From NCBI GenBank assembly GCA_964432875.1, contig CAYSPJ010000002.1, positions 57,368-121,367 of the forward strand: a stretch of 64,000 bases of DNA, given 5' to 3'. The translations under genes were made by a program, and so were the position numbers. Numbering within the stretch: position 1 is the first letter of the stretch; each line of letters begins with the position of its first letter. Source of the DNA: JACJYE01 sp964432875 (GTDB lineage: Bacteria; Bacteroidota; Bacteroidia; Chitinophagales; Saprospiraceae). The notes beneath the pieces are model-generated. The model saw only the letters and a list, made by a program, of their open reading frames with translations. It did not search any database and had not been told where the DNA came from. Of the stretch, positions 57,698-64,000 are shown in pieces.

Positions 57698-58867
57698 TTA
57701 CTTATAATGCTTTATAATTTCAAATGAGTCCTGCTCATAACCCTCCGGCGCTCTGCCTATCACGGAGGATTCAGCTGGGCCCGTGGGGTCGCAGATATAA
57801 TAAGCCTTGCCCTGGTAGCGGACGAAGCCTTCTTTAATCTGTGGTAACGCCACTGCTACGCTCAAATGCCCCGGATAAGCCAACACGATCATCGGCAAGC
57901 CCAGCAGTTTATCGACCAAACGGATGAAGAGGGCACAGCGGTCTTCGCAATCAGAAAAAGGGTACAATAAGACCTCCTCTGCCACCATCGGTTTGTTGTA
58001 ACCGAAATAGGACTTGTCTTCTTGGTAGGCAAAAGCCGAACGCGTGAAAGCAGTGAGTAGTTCCACCGATTCCCACTCATTTTTACCTTCCAGCATCTTG
58101 CGCAACTGCGGCAGGAGGCTTTCGGCCAGGGTTGTGGATAAAGGGACATCGAGATAAGCGCCTTCGTCCATTAAGGGATAGCCTGCCATGTATTGCTTGA
58201 CCTGGGTATCCGTTTGGATGTTGAGCACGTATATTTTTCCGTGGAGGGTAAAGCGCAGCTGCTTCTCCTGGGGTTTCGGCCGGAGCAAAGGCAGTTTATC
58301 CAACTTGAACGAAAAAGCTTGCCCGTTGGCGTTGGGCTTGAACTCTAATAGATAAAGGGCCCGCTGAGGGTTGCCGCCGCCACGTATGTCAGTCAGATTA
58401 ACAAAGGAGCGGCCTTGGTCTTTAATAATCGGCGCTTCGAATATCGCATCCTGAGTATAGACAAAGACAAAGACGTCTTCTCCCAGATAGGCCAGGCGGG
58501 TATCAAAACCAGACTGAGACAAGAGGAACCAAGCAGCCAGCTCTGCCTCCGCCTGCTGCGCATACAGTTCGCTCAGCGTTTTCTTCATCAGTTGATAATA
58601 CAACCAATCATTGAGCTGGAGAGCCTTGCGGGCTTGTTGCAAGCTGCGCAGCACGGCGGCATAACCTGAATTGGACAGGGCGGAAAAGTGGCGTGTCAAG
58701 CCTTTATCATCAATCGTCGGTTTAGGCAGGCGGAGCATTTCTGGTTCATAGCTGATCTGGATATTTTCAGCATAAAAAGCAACCGACAGCTCCTGATAGG
58801 CCTGCGCCGGAGCAAGCCGCACGAAATAACAAAGGATAGCAAAGGCAATCACGATCGAGCGGGGCAT
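57698..58867 (-). CDS. Secreted transglutaminase/cysteine-peptidase-fold protein
   Basis: A 389-residue protein with a signal peptide (residues 1-22, ending APAQA). The C-terminal third has the transglutaminase-like triad: Cys in FSDCEDRCALFIRLVDKLLG, His in AYPGHLSVAVALP, Asp in YYICDPTGPAE. The N-terminal two thirds are mixed alpha-beta and unassigned, with a helical part (ARKALQLNDWLYYQLMKKTL). An intact triad suggests a periplasmic or secreted peptidase or transpeptidase, but the substrate is unknown. Same strand as queA, downstream of it by about 70 bases. Confidence 0.75.
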   Translation of the reverse strand: MPRSIVIAFAILCYFVRLAPAQAYQELSVAFYAENIQISYEPEMLRLPKPTIDDKGLTRHFSALSNSGYAAVLRSLQQARKALQLNDWLYYQLMKKTLSELYAQQAEAELAAWFLLSQSGFDTRLAYLGEDVFVFVYTQDAIFEAPIIKDQGRSFVNLTDIRGGGNPQRALYLLEFKPNANGQAFSFKLDKLPLLRPKPQEKQLRFTLHGKIYVLNIQTDTQVKQYMAGYPLMDEGAYLDVPLSTTLAESLLPQLRKMLEGKNEWESVELLTAFTRSAFAYQEDKSYFGYNKPMVAEEVLLYPFSDCEDRCALFIRLVDKLLGLPMIVLAYPGHLSVAVALPQIKEGFVRYQGKAYYICDPTGPAESSVIGRAPEGYEQDSFEIIKHYK

Positions 58868-58934
58868 AAGTAGGTGCTATATATTTAAATAAATTGAAGG
58901 GTGCCTGCACAGCTATAGCAGAAAGAGCCCCTGC

Positions 58935-59999
58935 TCAAATGATCAACATCGCATCGCCGTAGCTAAAGAACTTGTACTCCTCTTTAATCGCTTGCTGATA
59001 GGCTTCCATGATAAGGTCATACCCTCCAAAAGCACAAGCCATGATCAACAAGCTGGATTTGGGGAGATGGAAGTTGGTGATCATGGCATTGGCAATCGTG
59101 AAGTTGAAGGGCGGGAAGATGAACAAATTCGTCCAGCCTTCAGCTGGCTTCAGCAAGCCCTCCGCCGAGACCGCTGATTCGATCGAGCGCATCGAGGTAG
59201 TGCCCACGGCACAGATGCGATGGCCGCCTTCTTTGGAACGGTTTACGATATCAACCGATTTCTGAGTGATGCGGAAGAACTCGGCATCCATCTTATGTTT
59301 CGACAAGTCTTCCACTTCGATGCTGCGGAAAGTACCCAGCCCGATGTGTAGCGTCAATTCTGCAAATTCGACCCCTTTTACTTCGAGCCTTTTGAGCAGT
59401 TCCCGGCTAAAGTGCAGGCCAGCGGTAGGGGCAGCGACGGCGCCTACTTCCTTTGCGAAAATGGTCTGGTAGCGTTCTTTATCAATCTCTTCCGCCGGGC
59501 GGGTAATGTATTTGGGCAGGGGCGTATTGCCCAGGAAGTTCAGGTCTTTTTGGAATTCCTCATCCGTGCCGTCATAAAGGAAGCGGATGGTGCGGCCGCG
59601 AGAAGTCGTATTGTCGACTACTTCAGCAACCAGGATGTCATTATCATGCTCGTCACAAAAATACAACTTATTGCCGACCCTTATTTTCCGGGCGGGGTCA
59701 ACCAGCACATCCCACAGGCGGGCGTCGCTATTGAGCTCGCGCAGCAGGAAAACCTCTATATCCGCACCGGTTTTTTCCTTCTTGCCGTACAGGCGCGCCG
59801 GAAACACTTTGGTATTGTTGAATATCATGATGTCCCCTTCATCAAAATATCCCAGCACATCCTTGAAAATGCGGTGTTCAATCTTGCCGCTATCCCGGTG
59901 TATAACCATCAGCCGGGAGTCATCCCGGTTGGCTGCAGGGTATTGGGCGATTAGGTTTTTGGGTAATTCAAAGTCGAATTGTGACAGTTTAGTCCTCAT
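58935..59999 (-). CDS. queA: S-adenosylmethionine:tRNA ribosyltransferase-isomerase (queuosine synthesis)
   Basis: A 354-residue enzyme, the usual QueA length. Conserved segments: LSQFDFELPKNLIAQYPA, DIMIFNNTKVFPARLYGKK, GAVAAPTAGLHFS, TLHIGLGTFRSIEVEDL and TNFHLPKSSLLIMACAFGG. It adds the cyclopentenediol precursor from SAM onto preQ1-modified tRNA, giving epoxyqueuosine. The start is ATG 59999 (MRTKLSQFDF); an upstream frame has no family likeness. A -7 box (TACCTTTG) lies 30 bases upstream on the minus strand. Confidence 0.95.
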   Translation of the reverse strand: MRTKLSQFDFELPKNLIAQYPAANRDDSRLMVIHRDSGKIEHRIFKDVLGYFDEGDIMIFNNTKVFPARLYGKKEKTGADIEVFLLRELNSDARLWDVLVDPARKIRVGNKLYFCDEHDNDILVAEVVDNTTSRGRTIRFLYDGTDEEFQKDLNFLGNTPLPKYITRPAEEIDKERYQTIFAKEVGAVAAPTAGLHFSRELLKRLEVKGVEFAELTLHIGLGTFRSIEVEDLSKHKMDAEFFRITQKSVDIVNRSKEGGHRICAVGTTSMRSIESAVSAEGLLKPAEGWTNLFIFPPFNFTIANAMITNFHLPKSSLLIMACAFGGYDLIMEAYQQAIKEEYKFFSYGDAMLII

Positions 60000-60028
60000 T
60001 GTCTTATGCTTTTTCGGATATCGGAGCG

Positions 60029-60036
60029 CAAAGGTA
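60029..60036 (-). promoter_or_regulatory. -7 box of queA
   Basis: The minus strand reads TACCTTTG, a perfect TAnnTTTG, 30 bases before the queA start. The -33 position is poorly conserved. Confidence 0.42.
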
Positions 60037-60059
60037 CGCAAATCCGCCTGATTGCTATA

Positions 60060-60641
60060 CTATTTATTTTTGAACTTTTCTTTTATCTCATCCGGGATAA
60101 TCGCCCCGATCAAGGCTTGATTAGCCGAATCGCTTTCGATGAATGCCCAGGCCTGGCTGCCTTCATCACTGATGGCGAACATCGCCTTTTCAGCGCGTAT
60201 CTCAAAGCTGTTGTCTTCCGGTTGATAACGCACGTTCTCCGCTCCATAATGCTGTTCAAAATTTGCCTGGAGCATGGCCTGCACCTCTGGGTCGCGGTCT
60301 GCCTGGGAGGTAAAGCGGATATTCATCACCGCCACATAGTCCACCAGGGCAAAGCGCTCGCCTTGATGGCTGGCTATCTCAGAAATCGCCCGAATTTCAA
60401 ACTGGCCCATCTGAAACTCCATGCCGTTGCCCTCCATGTCCTGAAACATCTGCACCATCTCGCTCTTATCCACCAGGGTAAAGAGCTTAGGGTAAACCAT
60501 GTCAACCACTTTTTGCCAATCTTTTGCCTTAGTCGCTTCGAAGTATTCACTGAGCCGCCCGGTAATCGCTTGGTTGTCCTGCGCACTCAATACGGGCTGG
60601 CAGCATGCTAGTAAAAGGAGGAAAGAGGCTAGTTTTTTCAT
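60060..60641 (-). CDS. Secreted protein, unknown function (possibly NTF2-like)
   Basis: A 193-residue protein with a signal peptide (MKKLASFLLLLACCQPVLSAQ). The mature part starts with a helix and strand order (LSEYFEATKAKDWQKVVDMVYPKLF, split here as EATKAKDWQKVVDMVYPKLF) reminiscent of NTF2/SnoaL-type folds, where a small pocket binds ligands or fills an auxiliary role. I cannot assign it firmly. It lies 15 bases downstream of the cytochrome gene on the same strand, so co-expression is likely. Confidence 0.65.
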   Translation of the reverse strand: MKKLASFLLLLACCQPVLSAQDNQAITGRLSEYFEATKAKDWQKVVDMVYPKLFTLVDKSEMVQMFQDMEGNGMEFQMGQFEIRAISEIASHQGERFALVDYVAVMNIRFTSQADRDPEVQAMLQANFEQHYGAENVRYQPEDNSFEIRAEKAMFAISDEGSQAWAFIESDSANQALIGAIIPDEIKEKFKNK

Positions 60642-60656
60642 CCGTCAATGTCATTT

Positions 60657-62051
60657 TTAAAGCGTTTTGAGATATTCGATAACCGCCTGGCGTTCTTGGC
60701 GGCTTAGCATATCGCCAAAATAATGGCCTTTATTGCTGTAGCCCGGCAAGGTGGCATCATAAACCCATTTTCCTTTGGCGTTTTTTTCTACGCTGTATTT
60801 CCAACCCACTGCCTGGTAGTCATATTCTTCACCCCGCCCGCTGCGGCCCCAATAAAGCGGGCGCTGCGAGCTATCCAGCAAGCTCTCCAGGGTTGGCACC
60901 GAGCCATTGTGGAGATAAGGAGCTGTAGCCCATACGCCATCGAGCGGCGGCGCGACATACCCCAGTTCCGGCTCAAAATACGAGCGCGGTTCGGATTGCG
61001 AAAACCAACTGTTGTTGTACCACGCTACTATACCCGAGTTGTAGGCGTAGTTGGCATACAAAGGATCTGTTTTAATAACATCTAAAGCGATGAGTTTGTT
61101 AGGGTAGCTTTCTGCTGGGCCATAAGTGCCGTGGCATTTACTGCAATGCTCCTTAAAAAGCACTTGCCCCTGGGCAGCCAGCCCCTGGTTTACCTCACCG
61201 GGATAAGGGGGCGGCTCCAAGGCCTTGAGCCAAGCTACCACATCATTAAAATTGTTGACGGCTTGCCGCGCGGCCGCGCTATCGGGTATGCCCAATACCG
61301 AAGCCTGGAAGATCAGCTTGGCAAAATCGCCCCGCCCGATACCATTATAGTAGAGCGCATTTTTCTTGCGCACATTCCAAAGCGGGGGCACATCCGTGGC
61401 AATGGGGTATTGTGCCATTTCGAAGTTCGGCTTTTTGCGGTAAGTCAAGTCAGTGGGGTCCCGGTGGTTCATACAAGCCTCCGCCAGGCGGAAGGCGGGG
61501 TTGCCGCCCGGCTGGTTGGTCTGGATATACGGGGCCATTTTGCGGAAGTAAAGCGAAAAATCATCGAAAGCTTCCCATTCTGGCGCATCTTTTTTATAAC
61601 GCAGCCTCACCCCCAGGCGCATCAATTTTGCCATCGGGCTGAGGTTTTTGCGGTAGTCGGAAAAGCTCTCGCCCAGCCCCAGCACTATTTCGCCATCAAG
61701 CGTGCCGGCATGGCAGGTAAAACAATTGCCATTGAGCACCTGGACGCCATTGGCAGCAGCAAAGATATTGGCGGTATAGTGCACGTAAGCATTCTCCCCG
61801 CTCCGTTTCAGCACCGTATCCAATTGATTGCTCATCTTCTTGCGGAAGAACTCCAGCGGTATGCCCGAACCGATGTAATCGCCATAGATCAGGTAATCCA
61901 GGCCTGCCTGCGGATCGCCTGCAGGCTGCTGGGGCGAAGCAGGCACTTGCTTTACCCGCCAAGAGGTATCGGCCTGCGTTTCGGGCAGGTCGCGGTAAGC
62001 ATTGCAGGCGACTACCAGGGCGATGAGGGCAAATAAAACAGCTTTTTTCAT
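60657..62051 (-). CDS. Di-heme cytochrome c lipoprotein (RoxA/cytochrome-peroxidase-like)
   Basis: A 464-residue lipoprotein. The signal peptide ends LIALVVAC (lipobox Cys about residue 16). Two c-type heme sites are present: CFTCH (near residue 110) and CSKCH (near residue 305), so it needs the cytochrome c maturation system. The C-terminal region YVAPPLDGVWATAPYLHNG and the subsequent VPTLESLL match the di-heme peroxidase/rubber-oxygenase-like family. It may reduce peroxide or oxidise an organic substrate at the cell envelope. The start is ATG 62051; two earlier in-frame starts are less likely. It precedes the small secreted gene at 60060-60641 on the same strand. Confidence 0.85.
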   Translation of the reverse strand: MKKAVLFALIALVVACNAYRDLPETQADTSWRVKQVPASPQQPAGDPQAGLDYLIYGDYIGSGIPLEFFRKKMSNQLDTVLKRSGENAYVHYTANIFAAANGVQVLNGNCFTCHAGTLDGEIVLGLGESFSDYRKNLSPMAKLMRLGVRLRYKKDAPEWEAFDDFSLYFRKMAPYIQTNQPGGNPAFRLAEACMNHRDPTDLTYRKKPNFEMAQYPIATDVPPLWNVRKKNALYYNGIGRGDFAKLIFQASVLGIPDSAAARQAVNNFNDVVAWLKALEPPPYPGEVNQGLAAQGQVLFKEHCSKCHGTYGPAESYPNKLIALDVIKTDPLYANYAYNSGIVAWYNNSWFSQSEPRSYFEPELGYVAPPLDGVWATAPYLHNGSVPTLESLLDSSQRPLYWGRSGRGEEYDYQAVGWKYSVEKNAKGKWVYDATLPGYSNKGHYFGDMLSRQERQAVIEYLKTL

Positions 62052-62140
62052 AAACATCAACGGTTTGCTGCATTCATAACCGGTATAGGGTACTAAGAGT
62101 TTTGAGAAAGCGCTCGTGTCTCGCCTTCCCTCGCCGCTCC

Positions 62141-62716
62141 TCAGCCCAAAGTCGCCTCCAGGCGCATCACCTCCGGGAAAAAACGCTTGAACTCCTCATT
62201 CAGCTTATCGTGATCGCGCAATAAACTATCTATTACGCCATTGAATTGCTCCGGGCGGCTGGCGCGCCTTTTCATGCGCTCAAAGGCGTAGGCGATCCCG
62301 CCAATGGTGCGATAGGACTGCAGCCAGTCGTTAGCGATCATCAGCGGCAGGTTTTCCTGTAGGCGAAGCGGCATAGATGCGGCATTCTTCCGCAGCACAG
62401 CATAAACGCCTTGGGCGAAATCGGCCAGCGTCTCGTCGGAATAGAGCCCCCAGTTGATGGCCAGGAAATAGTCGTAGAAAACATCTACCACTACCGGGGC
62501 ATACTTGCCGTGGGCCGAGTACAAACGGCGCACGCCATTGAGCACTTCGGGGTGGCGGTCGGTATAGGTATCGATCCTACGGTGTAGCCACACGCCCTCC
62601 TGCACTGCTTCCGGCAGGTTCCGGATGGCTGCGTTTTTCAGGTAATCAGCCAGGAAGCTGCCGAGCAGCCATTCCTCCCGATGACGGGCCAGGAAACAAT
62701 GAGCCAGGAAATTCAT
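62141..62716 (-). CDS. acpH: Acyl carrier protein phosphodiesterase-like protein
   Basis: A 191-residue protein of the AcpH (DUF479) family: MNFLAHCFLARHREEWLLGS at the start, then FLADYLKN, GVWLHRRIDTYTDRHP (family HRxID motif), and VVVDVFYDYFLAINW. The family removes 4'-phosphopantetheine from ACP using a metal-dependent HD-like fold. The start is ATG 62716; an open frame 15 codons longer lacks likeness. Divergent from ychF with about 115 bases between. Confidence 0.88.
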   Translation of the reverse strand: MNFLAHCFLARHREEWLLGSFLADYLKNAAIRNLPEAVQEGVWLHRRIDTYTDRHPEVLNGVRRLYSAHGKYAPVVVDVFYDYFLAINWGLYSDETLADFAQGVYAVLRKNAASMPLRLQENLPLMIANDWLQSYRTIGGIAYAFERMKRRASRPEQFNGVIDSLLRDHDKLNEEFKRFFPEVMRLEATLG

Positions 62717-62745
62717 AGATCGCGTAACATTAAACGGTGAACTAA

Positions 62746-62775
62746 TTTGCAGCACGGTCAAAACTTATATCTTTG
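62746..62775 (+). promoter_or_regulatory. Promoter of ychF
   Basis: TTTG (62746-62749), 18-base spacer, TATCTTTG (62768-62775): exact consensus. The start codon follows at 62831, giving a leader near 50 bases. Confidence 0.72.
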
Positions 62776-62830
62776 CGGCGCAAAAAATCAAAGTAGCGAA
62801 TAGCTAAACAATTACTAACTCAAATCTTAT

Positions 62831-63925
62831 ATGGGACTCAAGTGTGGTATCGTCGGCCTGCCAAATGTAGGCAAATCAACGCTTTTCAATGCGCTAACTT
62901 CGGCCAAAGCCCTGGCGGCCAATTATCCTTTTGCAACCAAAGACCCCAATATAGGCGTAATTACCGTGCCAGACAAACGGCTGGACAAACTAGCCGAATT
63001 GGTACAGCCCCTCGCCGTGCTCCCCACTGCCATTGAGATCCTCGATATCGCCGGCCTGATCAAAGGGGCCAGCAAAGGCGAAGGCCTCGGCAACCAATTC
63101 CTGGCTAATATCCGGGAAGTGGATGCCATCGTCCACGTCATCCGCTGCTTTGAGGACTCCAACGTCGTCCACGTCGATGGCGACGTCAACCCCGTGCGCG
63201 ATAAGGAAATCATCGACATGGAGCTTTTGTTCAAAGACCTGGAAACCGTCGAGAAGCGCCTGGACCGCTTGCGCAAACAGGCCAAAAGCGGCAAAAAAGA
63301 AGATCAGAAGCTGGTAACCATCGCGGAGCATATCCAGGAAAAAATGAATGCCGGCGCCCCCGCCCGCACCCTGGAGCTGGACGACGACGGCAAAGCCCTC
63401 ATTAAAGACATGTTCTTGCTGACCGCCAAGCCCGTCCTCTACGTCCTCAACGTAGATGAGGAATCTGTTCACGAGGGCAACCGCTTTACCGAGGCTTTTA
63501 AGCAGGCGATGGACGAAAACGCCGAAATCCTTTGGATCAGCGCTGGCATCGAAGCTGATATCGCCCAACTGGAAAGCCGGGCAGAGCGCGTAGAGTTCCT
63601 GGAGGCTATGGGGCTAGAAGAACCTGGCGTCAACCGCGTCATCCACGCCGCTTACCACCTGCTCAACCTCATCACCTACTTCACTGCCGGCGAAAAAGAA
63701 GTGCGCGCCTGGACTATCCAGCGCGGCTGGAAAGCCCCGCAAGCTGCTGGCGTCATCCACACGGATTTCGAGAAGGGCTTCATCCGCGCTGAAGTCATCA
63801 AATATGATGATTTCATCAAGTATGGCTCGGAACAAGCCGTAAAAGAAGCTGGCAAAATGTCCGTCGAAGGCAAAGATTACGTGGTAGGGGATGGGGATGT
63901 GATGCACTTTCGGTTTAATGTGTAG
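62831..63925 (+). CDS. ychF: Redox-regulated ATPase YchF (OLA1 family)
   Basis: A 364-residue P-loop protein, complete. G1 is GLPNVGKSTLFNALT; the G3 region is LDIAGLIKGASKGEGLGNQF; the G4 position has the NxxE-type YVLNVDEES (instead of NKxD), the reason YchF prefers ATP over GTP. The C-terminal TGS domain reads LLNLITYFTAGEKEVRAWTI, ending VMHFRFNV. YchF binds ribosomes and affects translation and stress responses. It has a consensus promoter, and short heptamer repeats follow its stop. Confidence 0.95.
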   Translation: MGLKCGIVGLPNVGKSTLFNALTSAKALAANYPFATKDPNIGVITVPDKRLDKLAELVQPLAVLPTAIEILDIAGLIKGASKGEGLGNQFLANIREVDAIVHVIRCFEDSNVVHVDGDVNPVRDKEIIDMELLFKDLETVEKRLDRLRKQAKSGKKEDQKLVTIAEHIQEKMNAGAPARTLELDDDGKALIKDMFLLTAKPVLYVLNVDEESVHEGNRFTEAFKQAMDENAEILWISAGIEADIAQLESRAERVEFLEAMGLEEPGVNRVIHAAYHLLNLITYFTAGEKEVRAWTIQRGWKAPQAAGVIHTDFEKGFIRAEVIKYDDFIKYGSEQAVKEAGKMSVEGKDYVVGDGDVMHFRFNV

Positions 63926-63930
63926 AAGTA

Positions 63931-63988
63931 AAAAGTGAAAAGTGAAAAGTGAAAAGGATAAAGGATAAAGGATAAAGGATAAAGGGAT
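63931..63988. repeat. Two runs of tandem heptamers after ychF
   Basis: Three copies of AAAAGTG (63931-63951) are followed by four copies of AAAGGAT (63953-63980) and one imperfect copy with an extra G (63981-63988). The array runs up to the window end, so its full length is unknown. It looks like a slippage-prone minisatellite. Confidence 0.85.
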
Positions 63989-64000
63989 AAAGTAAAAAGG

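Noticed and set aside
3825..62060. Upstream in-frame TTG/GTG extensions of several genes (SDR 3825, PLD 4612, fba 13308, dnaG 20733, MBL 47822, rpoD 51388, queA 60041)
   Set aside because: In each case the extension lacks family likeness or lies in promoter or hairpin sequence, and a good ATG start matching the family follows.
63931..64000. Possible CRISPR array at the right edge
   Set aside because: The units are 7 bases long with no spacers; this is a simple tandem repeat. No cas genes are present.
1..64000. Prophage, integrative element or insertion sequence
   Set aside because: No integrase, transposase, recombinase, structural phage gene, attachment repeats or tRNA junction is visible, and gene content is consistent throughout.

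Overview
This 64 kb window is chromosomal DNA of a Bacteroidota bacterium, most likely of the Saprospirales type. The evidence is lineage-typical: a SusC/SusD pair, a type IX secretion C-terminal tag, a short primary sigma factor without region 1.1, a DUF1573–yajC–CdaR block, and promoters of the Bacteroidota form TTTG-N18-20-TAnnTTTG. No rRNA, tRNA, CRISPR array, prophage or insertion sequence is visible. Coding density is high and nearly all genes look intact; only the first (lolD-like) is cut by the window edge.

Layout. 0-7.3 kb: truncated lolD, a small envelope protein, a TonB receptor, an SDR oxidoreductase, a phospholipase-D/cardiolipin-synthase-like protein and an alkylglycerol-monooxygenase-like membrane enzyme. 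7.4-18.7 kb: a very large degenerate SF1 helicase-like protein, a PAS-AraC regulator, trxB, class II fba, a vanadium-haloperoxidase-like lipoprotein and a Pif1-like helicase with HRDC and HTH ends. 18.7-22.7 kb (minus strand): DUF1573 lipoprotein-yajC-CdaR-dnaG. 22.8-28.6 kb (plus strand): aroK, a DUF429-like RNase-H-fold protein, a ClpB-like AAA+ protein whose C-terminus looks like a peptide chain release factor without its catalytic domain, and a secreted subtilisin-like protease. 29-33.6 kb: susC-susD. 33.6-35.1 kb: folE plus an SDR in one operon. 35.7-36.2 kb: a gene-free stretch with its own promoter, fold and terminator, a candidate structured RNA.

36.3-48.7 kb: lpd, a C39-peptidase ABC exporter with its HlyD partner, a GT2-like protein without its DxD motif, a SPOR-like protein, fmt, an acyl-CoA dehydrogenase, gamma-glutamyltransferase and an MBL hydrolase. 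48.9-64 kb: a small membrane protein, a T9SS-tagged PA-domain protein, the primary sigma factor, several lineage-specific proteins, a Nudix-like protein lacking the Nudix box, cmk, DUF2795, a transglutaminase-fold protein, queA, a di-heme cytochrome lipoprotein, ACP phosphodiesterase and ychF.

Most of this is housekeeping or envelope biology. The best candidate for something undescribed is the ClpB/RF2-like fusion at 23.95-27.20 kb, translationally coupled to a protease and next to an RNase-H-fold protein. A second is the candidate RNA at about 35.95-36.15 kb. A recurring theme is proteins that keep a fold but lose signature catalytic residues (AAA D1, GT2, Nudix, SDR, SF1 helicase, LOV-like PAS). 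All assignments are by eye from sequence, without database searches.
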